64,000 bases of DNA. Origin: a bacterium. Its GTDB lineage: Bacteria; Planctomycetota; Planctomycetia; Isosphaerales; Isosphaeraceae. A program made the translations under genes and the position numbers. The stretch is taken from NCBI GenBank assembly GCA_016125085.1, contig WGMM01000016.1, positions 35,893-99,892 of the forward strand. The letters are read 5' to 3'. Below, piece by piece: positions 17,172-26,135 of this stretch (position 1 is the first letter of the stretch; each line of letters starts with the position of its first letter). A model generated the notes under the pieces. The model searched no databases. It had not been told where the DNA came from and saw only the letters and a list, made by a program, of their open reading frames with translations.

Positions 17172-17578
17172 GCGTGTTCCTCTTGATAGGGACGTGTAGG
17201 GGATGGGCGGCCGATCGTCGTTCCGAAAGTCCGAAACCGAATGAAGATGCCGCACGAACAAGAAATATTACCAATTCGGACGGTCCGAATCAAATGGTCG
17301 GTGCGAACGGCTTCGGAGCGAATCGCAGAAGAGTCAAGAGTTTTCGATGAGCGGACGGCAGCGAACACAGCCACGTCGACCACTTCGATCGCCGTCCTTT
17401 TCCGTAATTCACGATCCTGGCGACCCGGGAAGATTCTCACATGTCGAAGCATGAATTTTGATGAATCGGACTTGAGTATCTCCTGGAAGAACCTATGATT
17501 GTGTTGCTATCCGGAAGTTCGGGTTTGCGAGCCGATTAGGAACTTCCGTGATTCGCCGGTCCTGTGGAATGGATGGGT
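17172..17578. promoter_or_regulatory. Intergenic region with palindrome, promoter and leader hairpin
   Basis: About 400 bases between the FKBP gene (leftward) and a small exported-protein gene (rightward). A palindrome ATTCGGAC-G-GTCCGAAT lies at 17274-17290. A sigma70-like promoter has TTGAGT at 17472-17477 and TATGAT at 17494-17499 (16-base spacer). Downstream of its predicted start is a perfect 9-base inverted repeat, CGGAAGTTC at 17512-17520 and GAACTTCCG at 17540-17548, ending 30 bases before the ATG. It could be a leader hairpin or an operator. I see no coding features. Confidence 0.5.
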
Positions 17579-17986
17579 ATGATTCGGAGATTGGTCTCGA
17601 CGATCCTGATCATTTCGCTATTGCCCTTTCCGGCATTGCGTCAGGGATTGAGTTCGGGCGTCGAACGTTCTCCAGAATTCGAATCGTTATTCGATTCCTC
17701 ATACTTAAGCATTTCCGAAAGCGACTCAACGCACGAAGTGCCTCGTTTCACTCTGCCTTTCGATTCGGAAAGACCGGAGGAAATGCAGCCGATTTGCGTC
17801 GCTGAGACCGAGATCTCCGAATATGAGGGATCCGAAAACGCCGAGAATGGTTCCATCGATCTTTCCTGCACATTCGAGCGTCGATCCTGCAAGGTGGCCC
17901 GTTATCGGGCTTTCGAGTATGAAATTGGTGCGGGCACTTCAAGATTTATGAACCCGAATGAGACATTTCGCACGCTGCGTTGTTGA
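17579..17986 (+). CDS. Small acidic exported protein upstream of SbtA-like transporter
   Basis: A 135-residue protein I do not recognise. Residues 1-22 form a signal peptide (MIRRLVSTILIISLLPFPAL). The mature part is strongly acidic (SISESDS, EISEYEGSENAEN) with several Cys, and it ends in TLRC. The ATG at 17579 is chosen so that a short basic N-terminus precedes the hydrophobic core; GTG 17564 and ATG 17573 are in frame upstream. A protein at 19682-20083 shares the N-terminal pattern, a PR[FW] to Cys block of the same length, the acidic middle and the terminal LRC, so the two look like divergent paralogues. The sbtA-like gene starts 262 bases downstream. Function unknown. Confidence 0.55.
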   Translation: MIRRLVSTILIISLLPFPALRQGLSSGVERSPEFESLFDSSYLSISESDSTHEVPRFTLPFDSERPEEMQPICVAETEISEYEGSENAENGSIDLSCTFERRSCKVARYRAFEYEIGAGTSRFMNPNETFRTLRC

Positions 17987-18247
17987 TCGAGCCTGGTTCG
18001 TACCTCCGAATTCGCTGATGAGGACGCTTTCGTCCGGAACGGATCGAAGCAGCGCTACGCTTTCCGGAATTTGATCATCTTCGCTCGCGCGCAGCCGTAC
18101 CATGAGAGAACGGCAAACGCGGAAAACGATACCGGTTGGATGGACGCGACCTATTGTCCGGCAGCTTGATCGCAGCGGGTTTCCGTCGCGATTCGACAAG
18201 GGCTGCAGACATATTCCGAAGACCCACAGACCGCAGGACCCCATTCC

Positions 18248-19402
18248 ATGCTCCAGACCGTGCTCGAAAATATCGGAAAGAACTTGTTCAATCCGCTGTT
18301 GCTGTTTTTCTTCACCGGATTTCTTATTCCGCTTCTGAAAGTGGAATTCGAATTTCCCAAGGCCCTGTACCAGTCACTGACGATCGTTCTCCTGCTGGGG
18401 ATCGGCTGGCATGGAGGCGAAGAGCTTTCGAAACTCCCGTTCGACAGCGCCCTGATCTTCATCGCGGCATTCATGGCGCTCGGGTTCGTCATGAACAGCC
18501 TGGTCGGTACCTTCGTGTACTACTGGATTCGCCTGTTTTCGAACGTGAAAAAGATCGACGCCGCCGCGATCGCCGGGCACTACGGCTCGACTTCCGCCGG
18601 TACGTTCGTGACGGCCCTCGGCTTCCTCAATTTCCTCAAGGTCGCGACAGCACCTTATATGCCTGTGCTGCTCGCCGTGATGGAAATTCCCGGCTGTATC
18701 GTGGCCCTTTTCCTGGCTTCGCGGTTGCGCCATTTCGGTCTGGACTCCCAGGGCCGCATGCCGGGCGAGCCGGATTACGTTCCGCCTTCGACCGTGTCGA
18801 GCGAAGAAGAAATTCCTGCGATGGACATTTCTCTCATGCCTTCCGATCAGGGTTTCAATAAGCGCCAGAAGAAGCGGTTCATCGACGGACATCTCCTGCA
18901 TGAAGTCTTTCTCAATCCCGGTACGTTTCTGCTGTTCGCGGGGGTGATCATCGGCCTTCTGTCGGGGCTGCAGGGTGTGAAGGTGACCGAACCGGTGGAC
19001 CACCTGTTCAATTTCGAATTCCAGCCGATTCTCTGCCTGTTTCTCATGGAAATGGGTACGACCGCGTGCCGCCGGATCAAGGATCTGAAGGCAGCGGGGC
19101 CTGGATTCGTGGCGTTCGGCATCATCACGCCGAACTTGCTGGCGGCCGTGTCTCTGTTCGTACTCTACGGATTCGTGAAACTGACGGGAATGGAAATCGA
19201 ACTGGGGACGTATCTGCTGTTCATGGTCCTGTGTGCATCGGCGTCTTACATCGCGGTGCCCGCACTTCAGCGGATGGCGATTCCGGAAGCGAGCCCGACG
19301 CTGCCTCTGGCGGCCGCGCTCGGTTTGACGTTCACCTACAACGTGACCGTCGGGATTCCGCTGTACTTCGAGCTGGTGAAACTCGTCGTGGGTACGTCCT
19401 GA
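18248..19402 (+). CDS. sbtA: SbtA-like sodium-dependent bicarbonate permease
   Basis: A 384-residue polytopic membrane protein matching the SbtA family (Na+-dependent bicarbonate transport, inner membrane). About ten hydrophobic helices are visible in two halves separated by a charged loop near residues 170-220. The signature AIAGHYGSTSAGTF corresponds to the conserved SbtA motif, and GTTACRRIKDL and YIAVPALQRMAIPEA are also typical. No gene for SbtB, the PII-like regulator usually paired with SbtA, is present. The start at 18248 has a weak GCAGGA upstream. It is followed by a strong terminator at 19477-19527. Substrate by family: bicarbonate; not proven here. Confidence 0.9.
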   Translation: MLQTVLENIGKNLFNPLLLFFFTGFLIPLLKVEFEFPKALYQSLTIVLLLGIGWHGGEELSKLPFDSALIFIAAFMALGFVMNSLVGTFVYYWIRLFSNVKKIDAAAIAGHYGSTSAGTFVTALGFLNFLKVATAPYMPVLLAVMEIPGCIVALFLASRLRHFGLDSQGRMPGEPDYVPPSTVSSEEEIPAMDISLMPSDQGFNKRQKKRFIDGHLLHEVFLNPGTFLLFAGVIIGLLSGLQGVKVTEPVDHLFNFEFQPILCLFLMEMGTTACRRIKDLKAAGPGFVAFGIITPNLLAAVSLFVLYGFVKLTGMEIELGTYLLFMVLCASASYIAVPALQRMAIPEASPTLPLAAALGLTFTYNVTVGIPLYFELVKLVVGTS

Positions 19403-19476
19403 CCTGTTCGAAGCTTGATTCCGCTGTCTGCGGAAGAGCCGGATGATCGGATTCACGGGAAATCATCATGGCACAC

Positions 19477-19527
19477 GTCGATCCAGACCCCCGGCCGTAA
19501 CCGGGCCGGGGAGTTTTGTGGATCGAC
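19477..19527 (+). terminator. Terminator after the sbtA-like gene
   Basis: The core stem CCCCGGCC (19489-19496) pairs with GGCCGGGG (19504-19511) across a 7-base loop and is followed by AGTTTT. An outer 9-base repeat, GTCGATCCA (19477-19485) and TGGATCGAC (19519-19527), encloses it. It suggests that the sbtA-like transcript ends here and that the next module has its own promoter. Confidence 0.75.
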
Positions 19528-19681
19528 GATATTCCATTCATATCGTACAAGCGGAGATTGAGACGACGGATTTCGCGAATTTGCCCTTGCGTCTTCGCCC
19601 ATTCGGACATAGGATTCGAATACGACCTTCTTGTCCGATGCGTGAACCTCGTGCACGTATCGTCTTCCTGCGACAGGATCG

Positions 19682-20083
19682 ATGCTCAACCGAACCGTCT
19701 CACTATTACTGATCATATGTTTCCTGCCTCTGCCGAATGTCCATTCGGTCGACGTGAGGAATTTGATCGTGCTGGTGGTCGGTAGCAGCGAGACGGGGTC
19801 GGCGAAATTCGCGAAAGTCGAACCGCACGAAGACCCTTATCCGCGATGGGTGCAAGGTCACGCCGATTTCGAGGATTCGGAACGGCTTGTCTTCTGCGAG
19901 ATGGAAAAGGAAGTCAGGGAAAACGAGTCGAAGGATGGCGAGGACAATTTCTTCGATGAGGTTCCTTACGTGGGAACCGAAACCGGCGGTCGCCTGACGA
20001 TCCAGTCCTTGCGTACTATACTATCGATCCGTATGCGATCGGTGGAATCGATCTATTCGCGGTTACATTTATTACGCTGTTGA
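19682..20083 (+). CDS. Small acidic exported protein upstream of SulP transporter
   Basis: A 133-residue protein with a signal peptide (MLNRTVSLLLIICFLPLPN) and an acidic mature region (FEDSERLVFC, EMEKEVRENESKDGEDNFF), ending in LLRC. AGGA stands five bases before the ATG. It parallels the protein at 17579-17986 in length, in the pattern M-x-x-R-x-V-S ahead of LII and LP[FL]P, in a PRW-to-Cys block of the same 19-residue span, and in its C-terminal Leu-Arg-Cys. Like that gene it precedes an anion transporter, here after 267 bases. A weak promoter (TTGCGT 19587-19592, TAGGAT 19610-19615) lies upstream. No known domain is recognised. Confidence 0.5.
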   Translation: MLNRTVSLLLIICFLPLPNVHSVDVRNLIVLVVGSSETGSAKFAKVEPHEDPYPRWVQGHADFEDSERLVFCEMEKEVRENESKDGEDNFFDEVPYVGTETGGRLTIQSLRTILSIRMRSVESIYSRLHLLRC

Positions 20084-20349
20084 AACCGGATCCTCCTGGT
20101 TGCCGGTAATTGCCGACACCGTTCGCTGCCAGGTCAATCGACGCGCAAATCCTTCGTCTCAAAAGGACTGACGCGATACCGCGGAATGCGGGTCGCGAGA
20201 ATGGACGCTGCGATTCGAAATCGCCGTCGTGTCCGCGCGAAAACATACTTGTCATCGCTCCGCGAATCGAAATGGCATTCGAGTGCATTTCGCGATTTCG
20301 GAGCTGCGAAATACCCGATTCACCCCCACCTGAATCTGGATGGTGTTCC

Positions 20350-22041
20350 ATGTCCATGAACGAATTGCGTGCGGAAGTGCCCCGTAACGGGATACCGGGG
20401 CTGAAACACTGGCGACACGACATTCTCGCCGGTCTTCTGGTTTCGATCGTGTCCCTGCCGCTATCTCTCGGAATCGCCGTCGCCTCAGGCGCACCACCGA
20501 TCACGGGGCTCACCTCAGCGATTATCGCGGGTGCGATCGTGCCCTTCATCGGCGGAACTTACGTAACTGTCAGCGGCCCTGCTGCGGGCCTGGCGCCGGC
20601 TTTGCTCACAGGGATGCTGGCTCTTGGCGAGGGGGATAAAGTCAAGGGTTACCCGCTTCTGCTGGCCGTGATCATGATCGTCGGAGCCATTCAGATCGTT
20701 CTGAGCCTGTTGAAGGCCGCTCAGCTGAGTGCCATTTTTCCTTCGGTCGTCGTGGAAGGCATGCTGGCATCGATCGGTCTTTTGATCATCGCCAAACAGA
20801 TACCCTACCTGATGGGGTCGAAATTTCAGGCGCATACGTTTTTCGAGTATGTCGCCGAGATTCCCGATGGACTCAGCAGGGCGAATCCATCGGTCCTGTT
20901 CCTCGGTATGGCATCCCTGGCGACGTTGTTCATTCTCGCGTCGAGCAAGAACAGAAATGTGCGCAAAATACCGCCGCAACTGATCGTCGTCGTGCTGGGT
21001 TCGCTCGCGGGCGTCGTTCTTGGGCTGGAAGGCGATTACCTCATCCATCTGCCGGACAACGTGCTGGAACACGGCGTCACGGTGCCGCATTTCTCTGGTT
21101 TGTTCGCCAGCAGCCATCTGTACACGGTCGCGATCGTGACTGTGGTGACGCTGACGCTGATCGATGGCGTCGAATCGCTGGCGACAGCTGCGGCCATCGA
21201 CCGGATCGACCCGTTTCACCGCAAGAGCGACCCGAACCGCACGCTGCTGGCGATGGGTATGTGCAACATCGCCTCGAGCATGGCGGGCGGCCTGACGATC
21301 ATCCCTGGCGGGGTGAAGAGCAAGGCCTGCATCGTGGCGGGCGGCCGAACGCTCTGGTCGAACATGTACAATGCGATTTTCCTCGTGCTTTACCTGTCGC
21401 TCTTCAAGTCGCTGATCAATGCCATTCCGTATACGATTCTGGCTTCCATCCTGATCTATACGGGTTATCGGATGTGCGAACCGAAGATCTGGCGGCACCT
21501 TGCGAAAATCGGCCCGGATCAGTTGTTCCTGTTCGTGGCGACGATCGTGGCGACACTCCTGACGGACCTTCTCATCGGAATCGCGGTCGGAACGGTGCTG
21601 AAGCTGTGCGTGGCGTTGTATTTCGATTCGAAGATGGAGCGCGATGGTGAAGGAAAAGGCATCCCGACCGGGAAAGCGATCAGCCACATTCCTTCCCGGA
21701 TCCGGGCGATGTTCCGGAATCCCGTCGTTTCGACGGATTCGCATGACGACTCGTTCGACCTGCACTTCGGCGGTCCTGTCGTGTGCTTCAACAGCTTCGC
21801 CCTGAGCAAGGCGATCGAGTCGATTCCCAAGCAGGCCAGGCACATTCGCCTGTTCATCGACGAAGACGTTTCGGTCATCGATCATACGTCCTTCGAGATC
21901 CTGCACGAATTCAAGAACGAGATCGAACGAGTCGGCGACTCGAAAGTCGAATTCGTCGGCCTCGATCGTATGCGAAGCCTCTCCGCGCACGAAAGCTCGT
22001 TCCGGCTCGGATATCGATTCCCAACGGTCTCGAACGATTGA
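20350..22041 (+). CDS. SulP-family anion transporter with STAS domain
   Basis: A 563-residue SulP (SLC26-like) transporter, about 12-14 transmembrane helices. Diagnostic segments are HDILAGLLVSIVSLPLSLGI and ITGLTSAIIAGAIVPFIGGT followed by VSGPAAGLAP; a C-terminal STAS-like domain begins near residue 480. SulP members carry sulfate, bicarbonate (BicA) or other anions with Na+ or H+. The ATG at 20350 (MSMNEL) is used because earlier in-frame codons give no membrane feature. Its position after the SbtA-like module and before the Ehr-like complex favours bicarbonate, but this is inference. It follows the small exported gene by 267 bases. Confidence 0.88.
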   Translation: MSMNELRAEVPRNGIPGLKHWRHDILAGLLVSIVSLPLSLGIAVASGAPPITGLTSAIIAGAIVPFIGGTYVTVSGPAAGLAPALLTGMLALGEGDKVKGYPLLLAVIMIVGAIQIVLSLLKAAQLSAIFPSVVVEGMLASIGLLIIAKQIPYLMGSKFQAHTFFEYVAEIPDGLSRANPSVLFLGMASLATLFILASSKNRNVRKIPPQLIVVVLGSLAGVVLGLEGDYLIHLPDNVLEHGVTVPHFSGLFASSHLYTVAIVTVVTLTLIDGVESLATAAAIDRIDPFHRKSDPNRTLLAMGMCNIASSMAGGLTIIPGGVKSKACIVAGGRTLWSNMYNAIFLVLYLSLFKSLINAIPYTILASILIYTGYRMCEPKIWRHLAKIGPDQLFLFVATIVATLLTDLLIGIAVGTVLKLCVALYFDSKMERDGEGKGIPTGKAISHIPSRIRAMFRNPVVSTDSHDDSFDLHFGGPVVCFNSFALSKAIESIPKQARHIRLFIDEDVSVIDHTSFEILHEFKNEIERVGDSKVEFVGLDRMRSLSAHESSFRLGYRFPTVSND

Positions 22042-22364
22042 GTCGTTCCGGTATGGGAATTCGGTCCCGGCATCTTCATCGAAGGTCCGGCGGCTTCGCG
22101 GAAAGAAATCCAGCGCTTGCGAAATTCCTGGGCGATCGATTCGGGCGAGCCAGGTACGCCCTGCTTCATTCGAAATCGGTCGCCCCATTTCGAAGTTCCC
22201 GCTTCGGAAAGCGAAGCAGGCGATACTTCGAGACCAGAAGATCGATCCGGCCGAGCGAAGAACAGGGGCCGGCATCGAATTTGCGGGGTTGACATGCAAG
22301 TGTCCTTGGCTCAGGATTCGTACTTCCCGAATCGAGCGGCGTGTCCAGATCGAAAGCACCGAAA
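22042..22364. other. Intergenic region with possible promoter for the membrane complex
   Basis: About 320 bases between the SulP gene and the first complex gene. A TTGACA at 22289-22294 is followed 17 bases later by a weak CAGGAT (22312-22317), a possible promoter for the operon. An in-frame GTG at 22341 may be an alternative start of the next gene. I see no coding feature, repeat or RNA structure. Confidence 0.4.
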
Positions 22365-24407
22365 ATGATCATCCAGGTCGCGTGGTCGATATCGTTCATT
22401 GCCGGGTTGAGTCTGATCGCTCTCAGTATCTTCGCGAACACCGCTTTGCGCCCTCAGCTCCGGCGTATTCTGCTGTCGGCTGCCGCGGCTTCGATGGTCA
22501 TGGCCGCAGTGGTTTCGGTTCGGACGCTCGCAAGCGGTTCCGCCGTCGAATTCACCGGGCCATGGTTTCTGCCGATCGGTTCCTGCGCCATGCGGATCGG
22601 CGTGTCCGAAGCCATGATGCTTCTGCTCGTCAATCTGTTCGGGGGCCTGATTCTCGCATCCCTCTGGCGTGAAGAATCGGAACTCGATCTTGGTGCGCTG
22701 ATCGTCCTGATACCGGCCCTGGGCGTTTGCTTGGCGGCCAGGGATGTCATCCTGTTTTTGATCGCATGGGAAACGATGGCCCTTTGCGGGGTCGTCTGGC
22801 AGCGTGGTCGTTCGCTTCCCGAAGATCACTATTTCGGTCATGGCCTCTGGGCCTATCTGGCTTCGGCGAACCTTGCCACAGGTTGCCTCATGGTCGCGCT
22901 TCCGCTGCTTGCGAAACTTGGCGGGGCTGAGTTCGGGCCGGCAGGCGGACCCTTGCTCTGGGACGGTCACTTCGCAAGCGAAGCCAACCCCGTGACGGCC
23001 TGGGGGCTTGTCTTTCTCGTGCTCGCGGGCTTCGGAACCAAAGCGGGCCTGTTTCCGTTCCATGTCTGGATCCGCACGGTCTACCGCAACGCTCCGGCCC
23101 ACTTCGGCGCGATTTCTTCGGGCCTGATGGCCAAAGTGAGCCTGTTCCTTCTGATTCGCACGCTGATCCGCATGATTCCGCTTCTCGGCCCGGAACGCCT
23201 TCCATGGCTTGCGGGGCTGCTGATGCTCATCGGCATGGCGACCGGCCTGGCCGGCCTCGCCGGTGCACTGACGAGTGCCCGCATCAAGGTCATTCTCGGT
23301 TATTCCAGTATGGAGAATGTCGGGATCATCCTGATCGGCACGGGCCTGGCGTTCTGGGGTGTCGCACGCGAGGCCTGGGTGGTCACCACGTTCGCGTTCG
23401 TCGGTGTCTGGTTCCATATCCTGAATCACATGCTGGCCAAGACGTGCCTGTTTCTGGCTTCTCGCAACATCATTCAGCAGTCTTCCACCGACGACCTCGC
23501 TCGCCTGGGCGGGCTGCACCTGCGCATGCCGGTCACGGCTGCCGCGTTCGGGGCAGGGGCGCTGGCCCTTTCGGCGATGGTGCCGCTGAACGCCTTCAAC
23601 AGTGAGCTGATGATCTACGACGGCCTGTTTCGCGGCGTACTGGCGCTGGGGCCAGTGGGGCGCGACCTGGCGATCGTGGCGATCGCGGTTCTGGGGCTGA
23701 TGGGCGGCCTGGCCGCTGCCTGTTTCACGGGGGTCTGGGGCCTTGGCTTCCTGGGTAACCCTCGTACGGCGGCGGCGGAAAAAGTCAGCGAAGCGGAGCT
23801 GTCGCCGGAAAATCGCTGGATCGCGAAGTTCATGACCTTCGCGATCATCGTTCTGGGCATCCTGCCCATCCTTGGCTATTTCGTCGTGCGGCGTGCCGTT
23901 GCGGAGAGCCTCGTCAACTCCGGCTATGCGGAAGGCATTTCCCGTCAGGCCGATTCGGACGTCCGCTCGCTCCTGCTTTGGCTTTCGCTTGTGGCCTCGC
24001 TGCTTTTCATGCTCCTGCTCGGACTCAAACGCTGGCGTGATCGACGTCTCAATGCGGCGACGATCGATTCGGGCCTGACGTGGGACTGCGGCTTCGGCTA
24101 CACCGATTCCTTCGCACGCGGGCAATACGGGCCGCTTTCCTACTTCGATCCGCTGAGTGCTTATGTAAGCAAGTGGACATGGCAGAAGGTGCATCGGCCC
24201 GAAATTCGGGAACCGTTTCCGGCGAAGATGCGGGTCCGGATCGAATCGGTGGATGGCATGCTGCATTACGTCTATGACCCGATTTTCCGGTTCGTCGGCA
24301 AGTACATGTCCCGGCTGCGCTGGATCCAGGCCGGCTCGATCCAGCTCTATCTGGCGATGATGGCCTTGACGCTCGTCGCGATGCTGGCCTGGGTGGCGGT
24401 ACTCTGA
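22365..24407 (+). CDS. HyfB-like proton/Na+ antiporter subunit of Ehr complex
   Basis: A 680-residue membrane protein of the antiporter-like family shared by complex I and hydrogenase-4 (HyfB/HycC). About 16 hydrophobic helices are visible. Conserved elements include FLIAWETMALCGVVWQRGR and GFGTKAGLFPFHVWIRTVYR followed by NAPAHFGAISSGLMAKV, which contain the Glu and Lys residues used for ion translocation. A charged C-terminal loop (WDCGFGYTDSFARGQYG) is typical of HyfB. The ATG at 22365 is used; an in-frame GTG at 22341 is an alternative, and neither has a strong ribosome-binding site. It is the first of six genes that continue to 30129. Confidence 0.9.
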   Translation: MIIQVAWSISFIAGLSLIALSIFANTALRPQLRRILLSAAAASMVMAAVVSVRTLASGSAVEFTGPWFLPIGSCAMRIGVSEAMMLLLVNLFGGLILASLWREESELDLGALIVLIPALGVCLAARDVILFLIAWETMALCGVVWQRGRSLPEDHYFGHGLWAYLASANLATGCLMVALPLLAKLGGAEFGPAGGPLLWDGHFASEANPVTAWGLVFLVLAGFGTKAGLFPFHVWIRTVYRNAPAHFGAISSGLMAKVSLFLLIRTLIRMIPLLGPERLPWLAGLLMLIGMATGLAGLAGALTSARIKVILGYSSMENVGIILIGTGLAFWGVAREAWVVTTFAFVGVWFHILNHMLAKTCLFLASRNIIQQSSTDDLARLGGLHLRMPVTAAAFGAGALALSAMVPLNAFNSELMIYDGLFRGVLALGPVGRDLAIVAIAVLGLMGGLAAACFTGVWGLGFLGNPRTAAAEKVSEAELSPENRWIAKFMTFAIIVLGILPILGYFVVRRAVAESLVNSGYAEGISRQADSDVRSLLLWLSLVASLLFMLLLGLKRWRDRRLNAATIDSGLTWDCGFGYTDSFARGQYGPLSYFDPLSAYVSKWTWQKVHRPEIREPFPAKMRVRIESVDGMLHYVYDPIFRFVGKYMSRLRWIQAGSIQLYLAMMALTLVAMLAWVAVL

Positions 24408-24422
24408 GGAAAGGCAAGACAA

Positions 24423-25418
24423 ATGATGGCAGAGTTCGCCTGGCTCGCAGAAACGTTGATGCAGAGAACGATTCAGATGTTCATTCTGATCGTGCTGCCA
24501 CCGATGTTCATCGGGATCATCGTCAAATTGAAGGCCGTGGCCGCGGGCCGGAAGGGGCCGCCGATCTGGCAGCCGTATCTTGATCTGGCGAGGCTGAGCC
24601 GCAAGGGGGTCGTCTATTCGACGGCGACGGGCCAGGTCTTCCGCTGGGCTCCACTGCTTGTGGTGGCCTCCTCGATCACGGCGGGGCTGATCGTGCCGAT
24701 GGCCGGCTTCACCGCGCCGATCCACTTTTCGGGCGACCTGATCGTTTTCGCCTATGTGCTGGCTCTGGGAAGGCTTGCGATCATCCTGGCGTCTCTCGAC
24801 ACCGGCAGCGCGTTCGAGGGCATGGGAGCGAGCCGGGAAGCGAGTTTCGCGGCTCTGGCCGAGCCCACGATGTTCCTGATTCTCGTCAGTCTGGGGTTGC
24901 TGGGCCATGCGGATCCGCACAAGTTCGGCGTCGAATGGTCGCTCACCGGCACGCTCGCCCAGATGGAAATGATCACCTGGGCCCACTATGGGCCGGCATT
25001 GCTGCCGTTGTCGTTCGCTCTGTTCGTGCTGATCCTGCTTGAGAACAGTCGCGTGCCGTTCGATGACCCCACGACGCACCTCGAATTGACGATGATCCAC
25101 GAAGTGATGATTCTGGACCACTCCGGCCCCGATCTCGCACTGATGGAATACGGCGCGGCCGTGAAACTGCTGGTGTTTCAGTCGCTTCTGGGGCGGATCA
25201 TCTTTCCGCACCACTTCGAAAGCCAGTGGGCCGATGTCGTGACGTTCGTGATCAAGATCGGCGTTTTGTCGGTCTGCGTCACGGCCGTCGAGGTAGGGAT
25301 GGCACGCCTGAAAATGAACAGGATTCCGGGGATTCTGCTGGGAGCCTTCATTCTGGCGGCTCTGAGCGTCGTCGTGATGCTCGTGGAAATGGGCGAATTT
25401 CGGGGGCTTCCGTCATGA
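24423..25418 (+). CDS. HyfC/NuoH-like subunit of Ehr complex
   Basis: A 331-residue inner-membrane protein homologous to HyfC, HycD and NuoH, the subunit that joins the soluble redox arm to the ion-pumping arm. Eight or so helices are visible. The family segment KGPPIWQPYLDLARLSRKG is present, as are DTGSAFEGMGASREASFAAL and the conserved ENSRVPFDDPTTHLELTMIH. GAGGAAAGG lies upstream of the ATG; the next in-frame ATG at 24426 is possible. Its stop overlaps the next start as ATGA, indicating translational coupling. Confidence 0.93.
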   Translation: MMAEFAWLAETLMQRTIQMFILIVLPPMFIGIIVKLKAVAAGRKGPPIWQPYLDLARLSRKGVVYSTATGQVFRWAPLLVVASSITAGLIVPMAGFTAPIHFSGDLIVFAYVLALGRLAIILASLDTGSAFEGMGASREASFAALAEPTMFLILVSLGLLGHADPHKFGVEWSLTGTLAQMEMITWAHYGPALLPLSFALFVLILLENSRVPFDDPTTHLELTMIHEVMILDHSGPDLALMEYGAAVKLLVFQSLLGRIIFPHHFESQWADVVTFVIKIGVLSVCVTAVEVGMARLKMNRIPGILLGAFILAALSVVVMLVEMGEFRGLPS

Positions 25419-26089
25419 ATTCGATGGATGAAGTTCTGCTGCACGAGTTCATCGACATTCTGCTCGTCGCGGTGCTGATTCTCGACCTGTTGATCGTCGC
25501 GACACGCAAACTCAAGTCCTCGGTCTGGATGAACGCATCCCAGGCGGCACTGCTGGGGCTGATGCCGCTGCTTCTGACAGGCGGAGAGCTGGAATTTCAC
25601 GTGGTGCTGATGAGCGTGGCGATTCTCGTCGTCCGCGGGCTCGTCATTCCCTTCGTCCTGCTGCGTTCCGTCCGCTCCGCGCCGGTTTCCGTCGAACTGC
25701 GATCGCTCGTCGATCAGGCGACGGCCGTCAGCCTGGCGGCGGTTCTCTTCGGGCTATCGTTCGCACTCGGAATCAATCTCCCCCTGCCGGCCGCGATTCC
25801 CCACTTCTCCGACCTGCTTGTGCCGACGGCTCTGACGACGATCATGATCGGCCTGCTGCTGCTGGTCATTCGCACCCAGGCCCTGATGCAGGTGATCGGG
25901 TATCTGACCATCGAGAACGGGATCTTCCTGATCGGCCTGGCGCTGGTGCGGGAAACGCCGGTCGTCGTCGAACTTGGCATCCTGCTGGATGTCTTCGTCG
26001 GCGTTTTCGTCATGGGCATCGTCCTGTTCCACATCAGTCAGGCATTCGAACACCTGGATACGACCGAACTGAGCAGCCTGCGCGATTGA
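25415..26089 (+). CDS. HyfE-like membrane subunit of Ehr complex
   Basis: A 224-residue membrane protein resembling HyfE, a fusion-like relative of the NuoK/MrpC subunits. Six or seven hydrophobic helices are visible; TQALMQVIGYLTIENGIFLI matches the NuoK-like core with its conserved Glu. The ATG overlaps the TGA of the HyfC-like gene (ATGA at 25415-25418). Its role would be in the ion-translocating arm. The following gene starts 46 bases later. Confidence 0.88.
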   Translation: MNSMDEVLLHEFIDILLVAVLILDLLIVATRKLKSSVWMNASQAALLGLMPLLLTGGELEFHVVLMSVAILVVRGLVIPFVLLRSVRSAPVSVELRSLVDQATAVSLAAVLFGLSFALGINLPLPAAIPHFSDLLVPTALTTIMIGLLLLVIRTQALMQVIGYLTIENGIFLIGLALVRETPVVVELGILLDVFVGVFVMGIVLFHISQAFEHLDTTELSSLRD

Positions 26090-26135
26090 CCGGGCGCCTG
26101 GAACGTATTCCCAACCGTTGAGGTTCGAGCGACTC

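Noticed and set aside
17274..17290. Palindrome ATTCGGAC-G-GTCCGAAT as a defined operator
   Set aside because: It lies upstream of the FKBP gene, but no regulator or second copy links it to function, so it is only mentioned.
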